From assembly GCA_004298625.1 (NCBI GenBank), contig SCSY01000010.1, positions 1 to 7,960 of the forward strand: a stretch of 7,960 nucleotides of DNA. The letters are read 5' to 3'. Of the stretch, positions 1 through 6,095 are shown in pieces. The stretch is from Nitrospirota bacterium (GTDB taxonomy: Bacteria > Nitrospirota > Thermodesulfovibrionia > Thermodesulfovibrionales > UBA1546). Numbering within the stretch: position 1 is the first letter of the stretch; every line of letters begins with the position of its first letter. Position numbers and translations under genes: made by a program. A model generated the notes under the pieces. The model had not been told where the DNA came from. It saw only the letters and a program-made list of their open reading frames with translations, and ran no database searches.

Positions 1-359
1 CGGATTTGCATATCCATGTCCCTGCAGGAGCAATACCCAAAGACGGCCCCTCGGCAGGAATAACAATGGCAACTTCCATTGCATCCGCCCTTACTGGAAA
101 ACCCGTAAAAAAGGATATTGCAATGACAGGCGAGGTCACCTTGAGAGGCAGGGTATTGCCTATCGGAGGGCTTAAGGAAAAAGCCCTCGCAGCAAAGAGA
201 ATGGGCATCAAAACGGTAATTGTGCCAAAAAGAAATAAAAAAGACCTTGAGGATATTCCCAAATATGTTAAGAAGGATATGGAATTTTTCTTTGCCGATA
301 CAATGAACGATGTGCTCAAGGTAGCGCTTAAAACTAATAAAAAGGTTAAAAAAGGTTAA
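1..359 (+). CDS. lon: Lon protease, C-terminal part (5' truncated by window edge)
   Basis: This is the last ~119 residues of the ATP-dependent serine protease Lon, which degrades misfolded and short-lived regulatory proteins in the cytoplasm. The reading frame is open to the left edge (first full codon at base 3), so the AAA+ and N-terminal domains lie outside the window. What is visible is the S16 proteolytic domain. The motif PKDGPSAG carries the catalytic serine (codon at 51-53). LPIGGLKEKALAA carries the catalytic lysine (codon at 180-182), 43 residues later as in E. coli Lon. MTGEVTLRG between them is also typical. The protein ends in a lysine-rich tail (KTNKKVKKG) whose last codons run into the inverted repeat starting at 349, so the repeat appears to have shaped the C-terminus. 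The family assignment is very secure. Confidence 0.97.
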   Translation, partial: DLHIHVPAGAIPKDGPSAGITMATSIASALTGKPVKKDIAMTGEVTLRGRVLPIGGLKEKALAAKRMGIKTVIVPKRNKKDLEDIPKYVKKDMEFFFADTMNDVLKVALKTNKKVKKG

Positions 360-415
360 GGCTGAGGTTGAGTTTAGCTTTGCTTTTATATCTTAACCTC
401 AATCTTAACCTTTTT
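349..415. repeat. Inverted repeat with 6-base units, possible terminator after lon
   Basis: Arms at 349-372 and 392-415 can form a stem of about 24 pairs. It has three differences from perfect complementarity, two of which would be G-U pairs in RNA, and a 19-base loop. Each arm is itself a tandem of degenerate 6-base units: GGTTAA, GGCTGA, GGTTGA on the left (354-371) and CTTAAC, CTCAAT, CTTAAC on the right (392-409). The right arm ends in five T, so it could act as an intrinsic terminator for lon. The left arm overlaps the lon stop codon. The terminator role is inferred; the repeat is seen directly. Confidence 0.8.
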
Positions 416-424
416 AGTTAGATT

Positions 425-1519
425 ATGAGACTTTCTGATATTGGAGAGCTTTCTCTCTTAGAAACAATCCGCAGGAGATTTACCCGTAAATCCGGAGGCG
501 TAATTGTCGGCATAGGCGATGATGCAGCGGTAATAAAGCCCCAAGACAAAAAACTCCTTATCACCACCGACATGATGGTTGAGAGAGTGCACTTTGATTT
601 AAATTTTACAACACCTTACCAACTCGGGTTCAAACTTGTCTCTGTGAACGTAAGCGACATCTATGCAATGGGCGGAGTGCCGCAATATCTCCTGCTTGAT
701 ATTGCAATGAATAAAACAACAGAGGAGGCATTTGTTGATAGTTTTTTTGACGGCATTCAGGATGCAATAAAATTATACGGGATATCGCTGATTGGAGGGG
801 ATATTTCTTCTTCAAAAAAGGATATGGTTGCTGCTGCGTCTCTCATAGGACATGCGGAAAACCCTGTAAAACGCTCAGGCGCAAAACCGGGGGATAAGAT
901 ATATGTAACAGGCAATCTTGGAGACTCTGCAGGCGGGCTGGAGGTTCTTAAGAGGATAAAAAAAACTGTGCCAATCGAGAACACCCCCTCCCCATCCCTC
1001 CCCCCTCGAGGGGGAGGGATGGGTGGGGGGGACAACTCCAAACTCCAAATTATTATCTCCAAACTTTCAAAATCAGGACTCACATGGAACACTATCGTCC
1101 CGTTGTTGAAAAGACATCTCATGCCCATTGCGCGGAATCCAATAGGCTTTGTTAAATATGCTACGGCAATGATTGACTTAAGCGATGGTTTATTTATTGA
1201 CCTATCAAGGCTCTGCAATGAAAGCAGGGTTGGAGCAAGGATATACATGAAACAAATACCAATATCTTCTCAAATGAAAAAAGTTTCATCGGTGTTAGGT
1301 CTGAACCCTTTCAATCTTGCAGCATCAGGTGGAGAAGATTATGAACTGCTCTTCACAGCGCCTCCTGATTACAAGCCGCGAGCCATGAGCCATGAGCTAA
1401 AGATAACCTGTATAGGCGAGATCACAAAAAAAGACAGGGTTGTTGTGGATGAAACAGGCAGAGAGTCAATTTTAAAAACAGCGGGGTATCAGCACTTTGG
1501 GATTAAGAGACAGACTTAG
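425..1519 (+). CDS. thiL: Thiamine-monophosphate kinase with an in-frame repeat-derived insert
   Basis: ThiL phosphorylates thiamine monophosphate with ATP to give thiamine diphosphate, the last step of cofactor synthesis. It belongs to the PurM/AIR synthase-like ATP-binding fold. Family motifs in order: VGIGDDAAV (28-36), TTDMMVERVHF (47-57), SDIYAMGG (77-84), GGDISSS (124-130), GNLGDSAGGL (163-172), IDLSDGL (250-256), SGGEDYELLFT (301-311). At 364 residues it is longer than the usual ~325. The excess lies between about residues 180 and 226, at the junction of the two domains, and is coded by a GC-rich palindrome (983-1031) plus flanking low-complexity residues. The frame stays open across it. 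No convincing Shine-Dalgarno precedes the ATG at 425, and an in-frame TAG at 419-421 rules out a much longer form. The next gene starts inside its 3' end. Identity is secure; activity with the insert is inferred. Confidence 0.94.
   Translation: MRLSDIGELSLLETIRRRFTRKSGGVIVGIGDDAAVIKPQDKKLLITTDMMVERVHFDLNFTTPYQLGFKLVSVNVSDIYAMGGVPQYLLLDIAMNKTTEEAFVDSFFDGIQDAIKLYGISLIGGDISSSKKDMVAAASLIGHAENPVKRSGAKPGDKIYVTGNLGDSAGGLEVLKRIKKTVPIENTPSPSLPPRGGGMGGGDNSKLQIIISKLSKSGLTWNTIVPLLKRHLMPIARNPIGFVKYATAMIDLSDGLFIDLSRLCNESRVGARIYMKQIPISSQMKKVSSVLGLNPFNLAASGGEDYELLFTAPPDYKPRAMSHELKITCIGEITKKDRVVVDETGRESILKTAGYQHFGIKRQT
983..1031. repeat. GC-rich palindrome inserted in frame in thiL
   Basis: A C-rich left half and a G-rich right half meet at a CTCGAG centre (1005-1010). 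With one bulged C the halves pair over 16 consecutive pairs, from 991/1023 inward, and further C-G pairs lie beyond a mismatch. The product reads roughly TPSPSLPPRGGGMGGG, unlike any ThiL motif, at the domain junction. The right half (1010-1031) has G runs separated by 1, 2 and 1 bases and so matches a G-quadruplex motif. It resembles palindromic repeats dispersed in many environmental genomes; the idea of an inserted element is an inference. Confidence 0.85.
1380..1397. repeat. Short 7-base tandem (GAGCCAT) in the 3' part of thiL
   Basis: GAGCCAT occurs at 1380-1386 and 1387-1393, followed by GAGC at 1394-1397, giving about 2.6 copies. It codes for part of PRAMSHEL in a variable stretch of ThiL between the GGEDYELLF motif and the last strand. 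With so few copies chance cannot be excluded, but unit length matches the other heptamer repeats in the window. Confidence 0.45.
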
Positions 1520-1934
1520 AGACATATTGAGTCTCAAAGACTCTCCTCACAGGCTGGCAACGGCTTTTGCCCTCGGCGTTTTCATAGGCATCTCTCCACT
1601 GCTCGGGCTTCATACAGTTCTCGGCATTACAGTTGCATGGATATTCAGATTAAACAGGATTGTCACCATCACAGGGGTGTTCGTAACAAACCCGTGGACT
1701 ATTGTTCCAATTTATACTTTCAGCACGTGGGTTGGAGCAAAATGCCTCGGCATAAAAAATATAGTCCCGAAAATAGACTGGGCGCATATTACCTTCAGCA
1801 GCTTCTTACATGAATTAAAACCTCTGCTGCTGCCTTTTGTCTTCGGCACACTGCTTGTTGCTTCTGTCTCCGCAGTTATCGGATATTTCGTCATCTATCA
1901 CGCGGTAAAAAAGGCTCATTCCCTTGGCAAATAA
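1497..1934 (+). CDS. DUF2062 domain small membrane protein
   Basis: This is a 145-residue protein of the DUF2062 family, whose biochemical function is unknown. Signature stretches are the SPHRLATAFALGVFIGISPLLGLHT region (residues 16-40) and TNPWTIVPIY (64-73). Hydrophobic segments at about 20-50, 56-80 and 108-136 suggest a polytopic inner-membrane protein with a short basic N-terminus (RDRLRD). The chosen start is TTG at 1497, because family members usually begin a dozen or so residues before the DSPHR motif and no ATG is available there. It overlaps the end of thiL by 23 bases. Its own stop overlaps the start of rimO by 11 bases, so translation is probably coupled along the cluster. A TTG at 1527 is a possible shorter start. 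Confidence 0.85.
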   Translation: MGLRDRLRDILSLKDSPHRLATAFALGVFIGISPLLGLHTVLGITVAWIFRLNRIVTITGVFVTNPWTIVPIYTFSTWVGAKCLGIKNIVPKIDWAHITFSSFLHELKPLLLPFVFGTLLVASVSAVIGYFVIYHAVKKAHSLGK

Positions 1935-3306
1935 AATATCTGTCATAAGTCTCGGCTGTCCGAAAAACATGGTTGATTCAGATAACCTCACACGAAAACT
2001 TATCGGCAACGGATTCCTGTATCTCAACGCCCCTGAGGATGCTGATATTCTTCTCATCAACACATGCGGTTTTATTGAAGATGCGAAAAAAGAATCAATC
2101 GAAGAAATACTCAAGCTTGCAGCAATAAAAAAGGGAACAAAAAAACTTATCGTTTTCGGCTGTCTTGCAAAAAGATACAGGGATAAACTCCTAAAAGAGA
2201 TACAGGAAATAGACGCGATATTCGGAGTTGGAGAAGATGAGAAGATAATTGAGTGCATCAAAGAATTCACGGGGATTGGGGCATTGGGATTAGGGGTTAG
2301 TAATACTACCACCCAAACCCCAACCACTAACCCCTGTTCATACGCCTATCTGAAAATTTCCGACGGATGTAATAAAAAATGCACTTACTGCGTCATCCCC
2401 TCGATCAGGGGAAAATATAGAAGCATAAAACCCGATGAGATACTTAAAGAGGCAGAACGGTCTGTAAAAAGAGGGGTCAAAGAACTTATCCTTGTTGGTC
2501 AGGACACTGCTTGCTACGGGAAGGATTTGGATGGATATAATATCTCCTCCCTGCTTAAAGACCTTTGCTCCTTGAATGATGATTTCCGGATAAGGTTGCT
2601 TTACGCCTATCCGGCCTCGATTAATGACTCTTTCTTGAATGTGATTGCAACGGAAGATAAAATATGCAAATATCTTGATATACCGTTCCAGCACTCTGAG
2701 GACAGGATACTGAGACTCATGAAAAGAGGGGGTTCAAGAAAAGGTTACCTGAATCTTATCGGAAAAATCAGAGGCGCAATGCCTGATATCGCCCTCAGAA
2801 CAACTTTTATCATAGGGTTCCCATCTGAAACAGAAAAAGAATTTCATTCTCTTTTAGATTTCGTGGAAGAAGTAAAATTTGACAGGCTGGGCGTTTTTAA
2901 ATACTCAAAAGAAGAAGGCACTCCATCGGCAAAACTAAGAGGCCAGGTCCCTGAGTCAGTGAAAAATAAAAGAGTTGAGAAAATAATGAGGCACCAGGCG
3001 CAGATATCTCTCGAAAAAAACAAGGCGCTTATCGGCAGGCAGTTCAATGCTATAATTGATGAAATAAGCCGTGGTGTTGCATTAGGACGATTATATTCCC
3101 ATGCTCCTGATATTGACGGAGTGGTAATAATAGAAGAAGGGTCCAAGGGTCCAGGGGTCCAGGGGTCAAGGGCTAAAACAAGTCTTTCACTCGAACCCTC
3201 AAACCCTCGAACCCCCGAACCCTGTTCTGTTAAGGCCGGTGATTTCGTAACTGTCAAGATTACTTCGGCATTTGAATATGACTTGAAAGGCATTATTGCA
3301 GAATGA
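1924..3306 (+). CDS. rimO: Ribosomal protein uS12 methylthiotransferase, with two in-frame repeat inserts
   Basis: RimO is a radical SAM enzyme that adds a methylthio group to a conserved aspartate of ribosomal protein uS12. The N-terminal MTTase domain has ISLGCPKNMVDSD (8-20) and cysteines C12, C48 and C80 for the auxiliary 4Fe-4S cluster. The radical SAM motif CNKKCTYC (C149, C153, C156) is followed by VIPSIRGKYRS, typical of RimO rather than MiaB. GQDTACYG (192-199) and YLDIPFQHSEDRIL (250-263) also fit. A TRAM domain closes the protein and ends in EYDLKGI. At 460 residues it is somewhat long; extra residues come from about 116-138 (linker before the radical SAM domain) and about 405-435 (loop in the TRAM domain), both coded by inverted tandem repeats. 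The start is TTG at 1924, giving MANKISVISLGC. It overlaps the next gene by four bases (ATGA). Identity is secure. Confidence 0.95.
   Translation: MANKISVISLGCPKNMVDSDNLTRKLIGNGFLYLNAPEDADILLINTCGFIEDAKKESIEEILKLAAIKKGTKKLIVFGCLAKRYRDKLLKEIQEIDAIFGVGEDEKIIECIKEFTGIGALGLGVSNTTTQTPTTNPCSYAYLKISDGCNKKCTYCVIPSIRGKYRSIKPDEILKEAERSVKRGVKELILVGQDTACYGKDLDGYNISSLLKDLCSLNDDFRIRLLYAYPASINDSFLNVIATEDKICKYLDIPFQHSEDRILRLMKRGGSRKGYLNLIGKIRGAMPDIALRTTFIIGFPSETEKEFHSLLDFVEEVKFDRLGVFKYSKEEGTPSAKLRGQVPESVKNKRVEKIMRHQAQISLEKNKALIGRQFNAIIDEISRGVALGRLYSHAPDIDGVVIIEEGSKGPGVQGSRAKTSLSLEPSNPRTPEPCSVKAGDFVTVKITSAFEYDLKGIIAE
2271..2334. repeat. Inverted heptamer-type repeat inside rimO (first)
   Basis: The left arm has G-rich units of about 7 bases at 2271, 2278, 2286 and 2293 (GGGGATT, GGGGCATT, GGGATTA, GGGGTTA). 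The right arm has C-rich units at 2308, 2315, 2322 and 2328 (for example AAACCCC and TAACCCC). GGGGTTAG at 2293-2300 is the exact complement of CTAACCCC at 2327-2334; the rest pairs imperfectly. The translation (GIGALGLGVSN...TTNP) is low in complexity and lies in the linker between the MTTase and radical SAM domains. The left arm also fits a G-quadruplex motif. Confidence 0.85.
3138..3223. repeat. Inverted 8-base tandem repeat inside rimO (second)
   Basis: The left arm is four 8-base units at 3138, 3146, 3154 and 3162, consensus RGGGTCCA. The right arm is four 8-base units at 3192, 3200, 3208 and 3216, consensus CGAACCCT, which is the degenerate complement of the left (AGGGTTCG against RGGGTCCA). 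A 22-base centre separates them. An 8-base unit is read in all three frames in turn, so the protein shows no amino-acid repeat, yet no stop arises. It sits in a TRAM-domain loop between DGVVII and KAGDFVTV. Arms and period are seen directly. Confidence 0.9.
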
Positions 3307-4145
3307 AAAAAATACCGTGGCTTCATATAGTCCTGTTTATCGCCACATTCCTCTCAACCCTTGTAGTCGGCGCGCTTCAGATTCAGCCGGTAGAAAATAT
3401 AACTGGAGACCTGTCGAATATATTAAAAGGGCTGCCGTTTTCGCTGACGCTGATGCTTATACTCCTCTGTCATGAACTCTCGCATTATATTGCCTCTAAA
3501 AAACATCATGTCCAGGCAACCCTGCCCTATTTCATCCCTGCCCCAACGCTTATCGGGACTATGGGCGCCTTCATAAAAATGAAATCTCCTATAACAACCA
3601 GAACAGCGCTGATAGATATTGGAGCATCCGGTCCCATAGCAGGTTTTATTGTCTCCCTAACGGCAACACTCATCGGCCTCCCGTTATCACAGGTTATAGT
3701 CACAAAAGGAATAAAAGGCAGCCTGGCCCTCGGCGACTCTCTGCTTTTTTCTCTGCTCTCGCGCCTTACCCTGGGAGAGATACCCGCTTCCTATGACGTC
3801 CTTTTGCATCCCATAGCATTTGCAGGATGGATCGGTTTTTTTGTTACGGCATTAAATCTTATCCCTGTGGGACAGCTCGATGGAGGGCATGTCGCTTATG
3901 CCATACTTGGAGAGAAACACATACATATATCAAGAATCCTTGTCTTTATACTTATAATATTCGGGGTTTTTCTATGGGAAGGCTGGATTGTATGGGCCAT
4001 ACTGTTATTAGTCCTTGGGTTAAGGCATCCGCCTGTTTTATACTGGGAAACTCCGCTCGATGACAGCAGAAGATTTATCGGCTGGATTACGGCGCTGATA
4101 TTTATTATTACATTCATACCTGTGCCGTTTAAGGCGCTGCCGTAA
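3303..4145 (+). CDS. Site-2-type zinc metalloprotease, peptidase family M50
   Basis: This 280-residue polytopic membrane protein carries both hallmarks of intramembrane M50 proteases. The zinc-binding HELSH motif is at residues 57-61 within a hydrophobic segment (about 45-64). NLIPVGQLDGG at 185-195 supplies the third metal ligand (Asp of LDGG). A conserved GASGPIAGF stretch (107-115) and several further hydrophobic segments (about 8-25, 110-128, 170-190, 210-245, 258-274) fit the fold. There is no PDZ domain, and the arrangement resembles the EGY/short bacterial M50 group rather than RseP. The substrate cannot be told from sequence. The ATG overlaps the rimO stop (ATGA), indicating translational coupling, though no partner such as an anti-sigma factor is next to it. 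Confidence 0.9.
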   Translation: MKKIPWLHIVLFIATFLSTLVVGALQIQPVENITGDLSNILKGLPFSLTLMLILLCHELSHYIASKKHHVQATLPYFIPAPTLIGTMGAFIKMKSPITTRTALIDIGASGPIAGFIVSLTATLIGLPLSQVIVTKGIKGSLALGDSLLFSLLSRLTLGEIPASYDVLLHPIAFAGWIGFFVTALNLIPVGQLDGGHVAYAILGEKHIHISRILVFILIIFGVFLWEGWIVWAILLLVLGLRHPPVLYWETPLDDSRRFIGWITALIFIITFIPVPFKALP

Positions 4146-4163
4146 ACGGATTACCCTTGCTTT

Positions 4164-4191
4164 TTGTCATGGTTTTAATTGAAAATAATAG
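4164..4191 (+). promoter_or_regulatory. Weak candidate promoter upstream of rplI
   Basis: TTGTCA at 4164-4169 resembles a -35 box. AATAAT (4184-4189, 14-base spacer) or TAATAG (4186-4191, 16-base spacer) could serve as -10, neither ideally spaced. The 130-base gap after the protease gene is the first break in the cluster, which makes a new promoter here reasonable. This is a guess from consensus only. Confidence 0.25.
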
Positions 4192-4220
4192 CAACAAAAA
4201 CTAACCGGAGTCCCGGCTTG

Positions 4221-4256
4221 AACTATTTAACCTATTTAAACTACTTAACCTGTAAA
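4221..4256. repeat. 9-base tandem repeat, four units, in the rplI leader
   Basis: Four contiguous 9-base units begin at 4221, 4230, 4239 and 4248. The first three fit AMCTAYTTA and the fourth (ACCTGTAAA) is diverged. No inverted partner arm is visible nearby. Units at 4230 and 4239 differ by one base each from units at 7082 (ACCTATTGA) and 7091 (AACTACTTC) between the tRNA genes, so this is a dispersed family. Confidence 0.8.
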
Positions 4257-4260
4257 CTAA

Positions 4261-4267
4261 AAAGGAG
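4261..4267 (+). promoter_or_regulatory. Strong ribosome binding site for rplI
   Basis: AAAGGAG lies eight bases before the ATG at 4276. It is the best Shine-Dalgarno in the window and fits a highly expressed ribosomal protein gene. Confidence 0.85.
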
Positions 4268-4275
4268 ACCTGCAA

Positions 4276-4719
4276 ATGAAAGTAATTCTTAAAGAAGATG
4301 TGAAAAATCTCGGGAAAATGGGTGACATCATGAATGTTGCCGAAGGCTATGCAAGAAATTTCCTTTTGCCCAAAAAACTTGCTGTTGAGGCCCTGACGGA
4401 AAACATTAAGGCGCTCGAACATCAGAAAAAAATAATTCAGGAAAAAGCCAAAAAAGTTAAGAAGACATCTCAGGATTTAGCCGACAGGGTATCATCCCTG
4501 ACTCTGGCGATAAAGGCCAAGGCAGGAGAAGAAGACAAGCTCTTCGGCTCGATAACATCAATGGACATCGCAGCAGCCCTTAAAAATGAGGGAATAGATA
4601 TAGATAAGAAAAAAATATCTCTCGAAGAACCGATTAAAAGGCTTGGCTCTTATGCTGTGACCGTTAAGATTCATTCCGATATAACAGCGCAACTGAACAT
4701 AACAGTAGTTGCAGAATGA
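4276..4719 (+). CDS. rplI: 50S ribosomal protein bL9
   Basis: bL9 is a two-domain protein of the large ribosomal subunit near the L1 stalk, involved in frame maintenance. The N-terminal domain opens with MKVILKEDVKNLGKMGD and holds the family signature VAEGYARNFLLPKKLAVEA (21-39). A long charged helix follows (about 42-75), then the C-terminal domain with DKLFGSIT (87-94) and the closing VTVKIHSDITAQLNITV. Its 147 residues are normal for the family. The start is fixed by the upstream AAAGGAG. Its stop overlaps the dnaB start by four bases. The rplI-dnaB pair is widespread in bacteria, but the commonly associated rpsF-ssb-rpsR are not immediately upstream here. Confidence 0.97.
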   Translation: MKVILKEDVKNLGKMGDIMNVAEGYARNFLLPKKLAVEALTENIKALEHQKKIIQEKAKKVKKTSQDLADRVSSLTLAIKAKAGEEDKLFGSITSMDIAAALKNEGIDIDKKKISLEEPIKRLGSYAVTVKIHSDITAQLNITVVAE

Positions 4720-6086
4720 AAAAAAATGATATAGCCGCAGACAAGCTGCCGCCCCAGAATATCGAGGCGGAACAGTCCATTCTCGGCGCAATCATGCTCG
4801 AAAATGACGCGTTCCCGAAAGTCATCGAGAGCATCTCTCGTGAAGATTTTTATAAAGAGGCGCATCGGAAGATCTATGATGCAATGGTAGAACTTTTTGA
4901 AAAAAGCGAGCCGATTGACCTCATAACAATTGCAGAAGAGCTGAAAAAACGAAACGAGATTGATGCTGTCGGAGGAGAATCGTATCTGTCCGCCCTTGCA
5001 AGCCAGGTCCCTACTGCGGCAAACATAAGGTATCATGCAAAGATAATCCGCGAAAAAGCGCTCCTGAGGGCTCTCATTAAATCCGCCTCGGAGATTGCCG
5101 GCAAGGTTTATGAGGAGAACCTCGATGCCGATGAACTTGTGGATCAGGCAGAAAGAATAATCTTCAACATCTCGGACAAACGGATAAAGACATCCTTTGT
5201 AGGCATTAAAGACCTGATTAAAGGCAGCTTTGAGACTATAGAACACCTCTACGATAAAAAGAGCGCAATAACAGGCACGGCCTCAGGCTTTACCGACCTC
5301 GATGAACTCACATCAGGCTTTCAGCGCGGCGACCTTATTGTTGTAGGCGGAAGACCATCCATGGGCAAAACAGCCTTCAGTCTTAATATAGCGCGGCATG
5401 TCGGGGTTGAGATGAAAGAACCCGTTGCAATTTTCAGTCTCGAAATGTCAAAAGAACAGCTTGCAATAAGAATGCTGTGTTCTGAGGCAATGGTTGATTC
5501 CAACAGCGTAAGAAAAGGGTTTATCAAAAAAGAAGACTGGAGCAAGCTTACAAACGCCGCCGGAAAACTCACAGAGTCGCCCATATTCATAGACGATTCC
5601 TCAAGCACAACCGTATTGGAAATGAGGGCCAAGGCAAGGCGTCTTAAGCTGGAACATAAGGGGTTGAGCCTTGTAGTTGTGGACTACTTACAGCTCATGA
5701 GAGGCAGGGGTGGTTTTGAAAGAAGCAGGGAGCAGGAAATATCGGAAATTTCTCGTTCCCTGAAAGCCCTTGCAAAAGAGCTGGAGGTTCCGGTGATAGC
5801 GCTCAGCCAGTTGAACCGGGGCGTTGAGCAGAGGCAGGTAAAAAAACCGACCCTTGCAGACCTGAGAGAATCAGGCGCTATAGAGCAGGATGCGGACGTC
5901 ATTATTTTTCTTTACAGGGACGAATTCTATAACAGAGAAACCCCTGAAAAAGGAAAGGCAGAGATTATCGTCGCAAAACAAAGAAACGGCCCCACCGATA
6001 CAGTTAATCTCACATTTTTCCCGAACTACACTCGGTTCACGGATTACACCGACAGAAGCTATCAGGAATCAGAAGAAGTTTTTTAG
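4716..6086 (+). CDS. dnaB: Replicative DNA helicase
   Basis: DnaB is the hexameric 5'-3' helicase that unwinds DNA at the replication fork and contacts primase. The N-terminal domain (about residues 10-115) begins PPQNIEAEQSILGAIMLEN. After a linker comes the RecA-like domain: Walker A GRPSMGKTA (212-220, with K218 and T219), SLEMSKEQLAIRM (241-253), Walker B VVDYLQLM (321-328), SQLNRGVEQR (364-373), ADLRESGAIEQDAD (381-394) and AKQRNGPT (420-427), whose K421 and R423 match the positions of the K/R-finger in E. coli DnaB. At 456 residues it is of normal length, and there is no intein at the Walker motif or elsewhere. The start is the ATG overlapping the rplI stop. Identity is secure. Confidence 0.98.
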   Translation: MKKNDIAADKLPPQNIEAEQSILGAIMLENDAFPKVIESISREDFYKEAHRKIYDAMVELFEKSEPIDLITIAEELKKRNEIDAVGGESYLSALASQVPTAANIRYHAKIIREKALLRALIKSASEIAGKVYEENLDADELVDQAERIIFNISDKRIKTSFVGIKDLIKGSFETIEHLYDKKSAITGTASGFTDLDELTSGFQRGDLIVVGGRPSMGKTAFSLNIARHVGVEMKEPVAIFSLEMSKEQLAIRMLCSEAMVDSNSVRKGFIKKEDWSKLTNAAGKLTESPIFIDDSSSTTVLEMRAKARRLKLEHKGLSLVVVDYLQLMRGRGGFERSREQEISEISRSLKALAKELEVPVIALSQLNRGVEQRQVKKPTLADLRESGAIEQDADVIIFLYRDEFYNRETPEKGKAEIIVAKQRNGPTDTVNLTFFPNYTRFTDYTDRSYQESEEVF

Positions 6087-6089
6087 GAG
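6085..6089 (+). promoter_or_regulatory. Ribosome binding site for amrB inside the dnaB stop
   Basis: AGGAG overlaps the last two bases of the dnaB TAG codon and sits six bases before the ATG at 6096. This supports that start and suggests co-expression with dnaB. Confidence 0.75.
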
Positions 6090-6095
6090 TGAAAA

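Noticed and set aside
983..1031. Frameshift or pseudogene in thiL
   Set aside because: The reading frame stays open and all motifs downstream are in the same frame as those upstream, so the gene is not broken.
757..1248. Minus-strand reading frame of 163 codons opposite thiL
   Set aside because: It is a shadow of thiL; its open length is helped by the stop-free GC palindrome at 983-1031.
1815..2327. Long minus-strand reading frame of 170 codons opposite rimO
   Set aside because: It lies opposite DUF2062 and rimO, whose family motifs are clear on the plus strand, and its translation shows no recognisable domain.
3138..3223. CRISPR-like array
   Set aside because: Units are only 8 bases with no spacers between them, and no cas genes are present. 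These are contiguous tandem repeats in inverted arms.
4671..5246. Minus-strand reading frame of 191 codons opposite dnaB
   Set aside because: It is a shadow of the conserved DnaB N-terminal half and has no motif of its own.
5346..5800. Intein in dnaB
   Set aside because: DnaB is a common intein host, but Walker A, Walker B and the motifs between them are contiguous and the protein has normal length.
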